From Atopsyche davidsoni (Eukaryota > Arthropoda > Insecta > Trichoptera > Hydrobiosidae), in assembly GCA_022113835.1 (NCBI GenBank), contig JAILWY010000009.1, positions 5,741,501 to 5,805,500 on the forward strand: a DNA stretch of 64,000 bases, written 5' to 3'. Under the pieces are notes generated by a model. The model was given only the letters and a program-made list of their open reading frames with translations. It did no database searches and was not told where the DNA came from. The position numbers and the translations under genes are program-made. This document shows positions 55,553 to 64,000 of this stretch, one piece after another (positions within the stretch are counted from its first letter, which is position 1; each line of letters begins with the position of its first letter).

Positions 55553-58500
55553 TTTTATATAAATAATATCTGGACTAGCCTGTCCTCACTGGTAACTCAC
55601 TACATTGAGTACTGCACGGATAATTACATTCCTATTGAAATAACCACATAATTACTCTAGTTGACCGGTATTGAGCCCGTGCTAATTATCTTCTCCCCTC
55701 TCCTGAGCTTGTATAACACTTAAACAGCTGTGAGATTAAAATTAGATGTTTTAAAATTATATAGTAGCCTTAATAATTTTTTATGAAAACTCTCCAATAT
55801 TCCTGTGCATTTTATTCATTGTTTTCGAAAGTCTTTTTTCCATTCAATTCATTCAAATATTTATAAAAAATATCTGCAATCTTTGTGTATTAGGTAATTT
55901 TGATTTAAATTAATAAAATATTTGTATTTAAATTGATGCATTTGAGACATGATTAAATCTACAAATTTCATAAATTTTGTATTTTAAATTTGAATAATAA
56001 AATATGTCAGTTTTTGCATAATTTTAAAAGACATAATCTAAAATATTTGCTACACTCATTAAAGTATTAAAGTATTTTTTATGAGTTTCTTAACATCTTT
56101 ACATTAACAGATATATAATTACAAGTGGTATGTTCATAAAAAATATAATATCTTATAAATGTCGTTAATATATTATGAACATGAGCCATAAATACTTCTG
56201 TTATCAGGTTTTACTAAAGAATTGTTTTTTATAATTGGGTATTTATCAAGAAGATAAAAAGAAGAATAAAATACTTAAGTATTTTATATTTATGACATTT
56301 TTTTTATATTTAGATACGCTGATATATAATATACCTCCCATTAGACCTGATCAGATGGAGCAGATGAGTGAATGCACTGTGAGCATATTACAATTGTAAA
56401 AATAATGCACCAGTTTCTAAATCTCAATAGGTTCTGGCCTATCTCTGAAATCTTCCACCGAAGTCAGTACAGTCGGCTATTTCCATTCCAGATTAGCTCT
56501 TGATCTCGCTTCAATAAATGTAATATTTACTCTCCCAATACCCACAAGTCTTTTTTTAGTTTGTTTACAGTTTATTTTCAAACAGGCAAAGAAGCCATAA
56601 AGTTTACTAAACTTTGCTCCAAATCTGTTGCTCAGGGCTTTACGAAAAGTCTGTAAAAATTCTCTTTGATTGTTATTTGCAAGTATAATAATTAATTTTT
56701 ATTGTATTATATAATGCGCAAAATGCTAACAGGGGATGTTACAGAAAAGATGAATAAATTAAAGAACGTTAAAAATTAATCAGTGATTTTATTAGTTTAA
56801 AAGTCACATTGAGTATATTTACAAAGAAATAATTTCTAATCACACAAATACTGAAATAATAATTGAACCTTCACATCATTTCATATGTAACACTGACGGT
56901 GTAGCTCAGTTGGGTATTTATAATTCACATTTCTGAATAAAAATATCACTAATAATATGAAAAAATCTTACAATACAGTAATCCTTACAAGTATCTGATA
57001 TTCCTACGTTTATTGCTCAGCACGTCTTCAGTCTGTAGAAAGCAATATTGACTCTTTCAACTTTAGCAAAATTACTAATCCATAATTATTAAAAATAAGT
57101 AATAGCCCCACATACAGAACATACAAACATTATGAATACATCAAGTAATCAATCATGATATTTTTGTAAAACCTAATCTTATCCTATTGATATGATAACT
57201 CTACCTTCAATACCTAATAAAAATTTTGAGAATTGAAAACACAATAAAAAATAAAAGAAGATACATATGTATAATTTATTTACAATTATACCATCGAACT
57301 TCCACATAAGTAAAGAACTCAGTAAGACCAAACGGTTAACTGCCATAAATAAAATAAGACAAATGATAATAATCTCTAATCTCCTAACCATTTGTTATTT
57401 TTAAAGCAGTTTCCGCATTCTAAGATTTCATATAAATAAGAAAACACTAAATTTAACTAGTTAACTACTCGGTCATTATCAGCAAGAAATATGGTAATAA
57501 AAATGTTGCAAATGGCTTTTTAAATATGTAAAACATTACAGAAGGGAAATAACAGTTTCGAGTTTATCCAGAAAAACAGTGAACTTCTTGCATATTTATC
57601 ATTTATTATAATAACATAAATAAAAATTGTAATGAATTTTCGTGATTTGTATTAAGTAAAAGAATAATTACTGAACAAGAACATGGCTTGATCAGCGAGA
57701 CGAATCACAATAATTAATTCAATTCAGTTTGAATTTATACAGACACATAAAAAATGTGCTGAATGGAATCTTAAACAAACTACTATTCTGTATAAAAGGT
57801 TTTGAGATAATAAAATTAAAAAAACCCTTTTGACTCACTGAAAATAATAAAAAATATTTTTTTCTTTCAATAGATTAATAAGACCGACAGTAATAATATA
57901 TAAAATATAACTTCTATATTATCTAGTTTTGTATTCTTATAATAGATAATTTAAAAAAATATTTGAAAGACATTGGGTAAATTATATCAACATATTTTAA
58001 GTTTCATATCTATTCATTTATAAAAATATTCCAGAATAAGCATGTTCACTCCTGACTGACGGATGAGCCGGAACAGTTTATATTCATCATAGTGATCTTA
58101 AAATCTAAATAAAACCTAACTTATATAAAAATAATTATACAAAATACTAATTGCTGCCAATATAAAGGCGATAATATTCTATGATTGTAAACATTAAAAT
58201 ACGTTGAAGGCAACTATATAACTACTACAGATTAACAACAAAATACTCATATAGGCACTGATCTTATAAGTAGAGAAGGCACATACAAAGTGGATGGATT
58301 CTATTTTACTTGAGGATTAATCTCAAAGGCAATTTCAACCAATATACATCTGAAGAAAACAGGTATATGTAACAACACGTCATCATTACACACCAAGGAA
58401 ACTCCAACAGTAGAATCATGCAATCATCTTGCTCCACCAGCCTTCTGCGTCGCCTCCCAACAGACTGAGAGGTCGCAAAAGCCAGCTTCATTGATAAAAA

Positions 58501-59485
58501 CAAAAAGTGCAACGGACAAGCGACAAGCACTCTTGTGTAGAGTGTGAAGTGCACGGCAGTTCGTCTAGAGTTACGGAATTGTTAGGTGGACATTCAAAAG
58601 TCTACGATGTTAAATATAAAATATTTTAATGGATAAATTATCAAATTTGATTTGTCCAATATATTTGCTAAGGTCACACATTAATAATTGTAAATAAAAT
58701 TTCTTTAATATAAATACATATAACTGGTCAACACTTTTACATCATTTCATTTTCAAACCGACACAATAAATTTGTATATTGAATATATTTTATGATACAA
58801 AATTCTTCTACTACAGGTGTGTACAATTACAATATCAAATACAATATGGCATTTCATTTCAATGGACGGCTTTATTATTTTATTCTTATTGCTTTCACTC
58901 GTACTGTTCAAATATAATATTGTCTTACACATGTACTTCGAGCATTTATAAAGGCCTAATGTAAATCGATAAGACCGAGTTTCAGGTCAAAAATAATATC
59001 TGATGCTTTTTGATCATAACAATATAAATGAACAACTTCACAAAGTCATAGATCAGACTTAAAATCGACTACACAAGATAAAATACCGGTTACAGAGAAT
59101 AACCTATAAATACAATATTTACTTATGAATTAAGCAATTTCATATTTTTTAACCCTTCAGATGCCCAGCTTATTATAGCCTAAGAACTATGTTCCCATTC
59201 CAAAGAATAATAATAATAAAAAAATCAGATACAGAACAACAGACCAATCTTTTGAACTGAAACTGTGATAAATTAAGTTTTCTTTATATGCAAACAACAA
59301 GATCATCATGAGATATACTATTACAGGATATGGGTCCAATTTCATACTTATCATGAGCATCTAAAGGGTATGTAATATTTATATATATATATATTTATAT
59401 ATATATATTTATATATTTATATATATATATTTATATATATATATTTATATATATATATTTATATATATATATATTTGTATATATA

Positions 59486-59559
<74 letters not shown>

Positions 59560-60475
59560 TATATATATATATTTATATATATATATTTATATATATATAT
59601 TTATATATATATATATTTATATATATATATTTATATATATATATTTATATATATATATTTATATATATATATATTTATATATATATATTTATATATATAT
59701 ATTTATATATATATATTTATATATATATATTTATATATATATATTTATATATATATATTTATATATATATTTATATATATATTTATATATATATTTATAT
59801 ATATGAATCAACACATTCCAGATAAAAATATATCCAAATTTCGCATCTCGTTCATACTATATTCTCATTTCAGTGTAAAGTCATATCTAAATATACTTAA
59901 GAACGTGAATGCGATACTAATAAAACATGTAAACGTAAAACAAAGATAAAATACTTTAATGTACCAAAGTATCAGTTTAGAAATCTGATGATCAAAATTA
60001 CTTAATTGTAAATAGAACCTATAGTTACGTTAAATATACATCTCAAAGTCAGGCACGAGCATAAGGCACCGTCGCGGGCGAGTCGCGGCATGTCCACCAA
60101 AAGAATGAAAACATGCGACACGCTAAATAGTTGCCATGTCAAACAATGTTCATAAGAAATGACACTTCTCCGACTGTGCTGCCATACAATACATCATTTT
60201 CACAATATATCAGCACCACGCATTAAAATCACATTAAAAAATAATTGTCTACAAAATAAGTCAAAGTTCAGAATCTCGCGATGTGAAAATTCACTTCAAA
60301 GTGGGAGTTCGATAACCGTTCTCGTTTATTAAGTATCTCAATGAAAGAAGCATTTTTGTAAATATAATAATAAAAATACTATTCACTTTGATTGTTTCTG
60401 AATGGGTTGAGGGCAAATATTTAGAATAGCCCATCGAGTGTCGCATTCACTATCCAGCCGCTCTCGGCTCACAGC
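55553..60475. other. P450 copy D 5' flank, intergenic region and probable yorkie 3' UTR
   Basis: AT-rich, with no supported exon. The part adjoining 60475 is probably the yorkie 3' UTR (minus strand), though its end is not clear. It holds the long TATTTATATA-type satellite at 59376-59804. A tRNA A-box-like motif at about 56897-56915 has no B box and is not a tRNA gene. Confidence 0.5.
59376..59804. repeat. TA-rich minisatellite
   Basis: About 430 bases of TTTATATATATA-type units of 10-14 bases plus a pure TA run. An apparent 116-codon frame (YIYIYI...) is an artefact of the repeat. Confidence 0.9.
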
Positions 60476-62359
<1,884 letters not shown>

Positions 62360-64000
62360 CTGCAACACAAACGCACGCTCAATTACTCCACCAGAGACTG
62401 GAGCGACATGCATACATTTTTGATTTATAAATTTTAGCAAAAATTATTCTCAAAGGAGACTCGCCCTGTTCAATAGTCTTTCGAAATAATTTTCAAAAAC
62501 TATAAATACCACAATAAACAAACATCAGATAGTGATACTTGTTTTAAATTTACGAGAAATTTTAAGTAATCTTTTTCAAAAGCATAGAAGCATAAAAAAT
62601 AAATGATAACGATAAAAGCATGTTCATGTTGATAAGTTGACAATAATTTGAAAAGCTCGTGCAAAGCTTTCTCAGAAATAAATCCACGTAATATTTGTTT
62701 TTACATTCCTAGGATTTTTCACCCCCCAGAGCGCATGGAAAAGTACTATTAATTTCCTCGCAAGGCCTCTCACCCCGGGGCCGCCGCGGGCCAGCCGGGG
62801 CTTTCCCACGTGAGTCACTCCGGAAGAATTTCCCCTCGGGCAGTGTTGCCAACGTAACGCATTGAAAAACAAAACGCTTTATGCAAAACAGCGCAATAAA
62901 TTAAAGCGCACGGCCGAGTCGTCGGTCGCAAAACCCGCTCCGGAGGTACATCATGCTTTTTTTAATGAAGCTCAACTAACTGTTCCGAGAATTTAGCGAC
63001 TAATACTAGCTTTGAATTCCTCACTAAACAAATTTAAAAAGAGTGATATTCGTGATATTCAAAAGCTCGTTTTTATTTTTTTAAATACTCAGAGCGGGTT
63101 TTGAAATCGCCAATACTTCGTGTATTTAAGATTATTTTATGAATACAATATGAGATATGCGAACGTAGAAAGTTTATTTACGCTAAATAAATGTATTTGT
63201 ATTATTTTTAAATGTATAAACACAACGAAATATTTTCAATTGTAAACATAAAAAATAAATTAAACACTTTATTGATTCTGTGTACACTTCAATTTAAATG
63301 GCGCGTTTTATTATTTTGCTGCTTGTTTGTTTTTTTATGAATTGTATACGAGAAAATGATGTTAGTATGCCACCAAAATCTAAGAAAAAAATTATAATAA
63401 AGATATTTTTTTGTACAGTCTGAATATATTATACTAAACTAACTTAACCTATTATAAAGTAATTTTTTATATAAGTATAAATATTTCTTGGTTTGGAATA
63501 TCGGAAATATAACGTACGGAATAAATATATAAATCAATAAAATATTCAGAACAATATCGAACGATGAAACTTTAAGGTACAGTAAAATGTAGAAAGAAAC
63601 CAACGAGGATTATTTTCAGTTATAAACATTTCTTATGAGCTTGCGTTAGCAGGCAATAAAACAATTAAACATTGTTCAATTGCTAATTTTAAAAATCGCA
63701 CGCAATCCACCCGTCGCCATGCACTCCAAGAGTGCAGCAGCCGCCGACCCGGCCGGGGTTCACACGACCCGTGGGAACAGGAGCTGGTCATCCAAGACAC
63801 CGGACACCGCGCCGAGGACGCGACACCCGACACCCACGCCAGCTCCAGCTGCGATCTGCCCGAGGTCACGCGAGGACACATGCTCAATCTTATCTCTGAC
63901 CGCCACTGCGCTGCTGAAACCCTCCACTCGAGCTAACCTAACCTAACCTAACCTGCCCCCCCCCCCCCTCAAGGCTAAGAGCTCATTAAACTCCGCCACA
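62360..64000. other. Yorkie intron, right edge of window
   Basis: No yorkie exon is visible (no WW motif on the minus strand). A GC-rich patch at about 62740-62840 and another at about 63695-63930 stand out. The second is an open plus-strand frame next to CCTAA repeats and a C run. Both may be mobile-element fragments. Confidence 0.5.
63933..63968. repeat. Interstitial CCTAA repeats followed by a C tract
   Basis: Just over four copies of CCTAA, the complement of the insect telomere unit TTAGG, are followed after one G by 13 C residues. Confidence 0.85.

Noticed and set aside
56893..56916. tRNA-like GGTGTAGCTCAGTTGGGTA
   Set aside because: It matches an A box, but no B box or cloverleaf follows; at most a SINE remnant.
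59475..59825. 116-codon frame made of alternating Tyr and Ile
   Set aside because: It is the translation of the TA minisatellite and has no protein character.

Overview
The window is AT-rich, intron-rich animal DNA from an insect, most likely a moth or butterfly. The clues are short exons with GT-AG introns, insect developmental genes (staufen, yorkie), a tandem array of clan-4 cytochrome P450s, a secreted family-1 glycosidase, and a crowd of mobile elements (R1-type LINE, Tigger/pogo, piggyBac-like, hAT, foldback MITEs). A CCTAA repeat, the insect telomere unit, sits at the right edge. All gene models were assembled by hand from reading frame, splice sites and intron phase.

Layout. 1-3.1 kb: no supported gene. 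3.1-4.3 kb (+): CFAP20/BUG22, two exons, complete. 7.0-17.8 kb (-): staufen, complete, 13 or 14 coding exons with five dsRNA-binding domains. 18.95-20.3 kb (+): an unrecognised three-exon gene for a small membrane protein, divergent from staufen across a CpG-rich block. 21.0-25.5 kb (+): a complete beta-glucosidase/myrosinase-like GH1 gene with two possible first exons.

25.9-55.6 kb (-) is a P450 array. Copy A (25.9-31.7 kb) is intact, with a dead 2.1-kb LINE in intron 1. Copy B (38.9-43.2 kb) is intact. Copy C (46.8-50.6 kb) is a pseudogene with a 5-bp net insertion and a stop in exon 5. Copy D (51.5-55.6 kb) is intact. B and C lie in a roughly 5-7 kb segmental duplication that also copied the last exon of a D-type gene, leaving an orphan exon at 45.5 kb. 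Three insertions are present in only one of the two duplicate units, so the other unit preserves the empty site. The 7-kb gap between A and B is repeat debris, including a YqaJ-type nuclease fragment.

60.5-62.4 kb (-): the three 3'-terminal coding exons of yorkie, with the phosphodegron region and the C-terminal TWL PDZ ligand; its WW domains lie beyond the right edge.

Functionally, the P450s and the GH1 enzyme fit xenobiotic or plant-compound metabolism. The flanking genes (cilia, mRNA localisation, Hippo signalling) are unrelated housekeeping or developmental genes. No prokaryotic-type system or CRISPR array is present. The most informative part is the P450 array, where duplication, gene conversion, pseudogenization and transposition can be ordered from the sequence itself.
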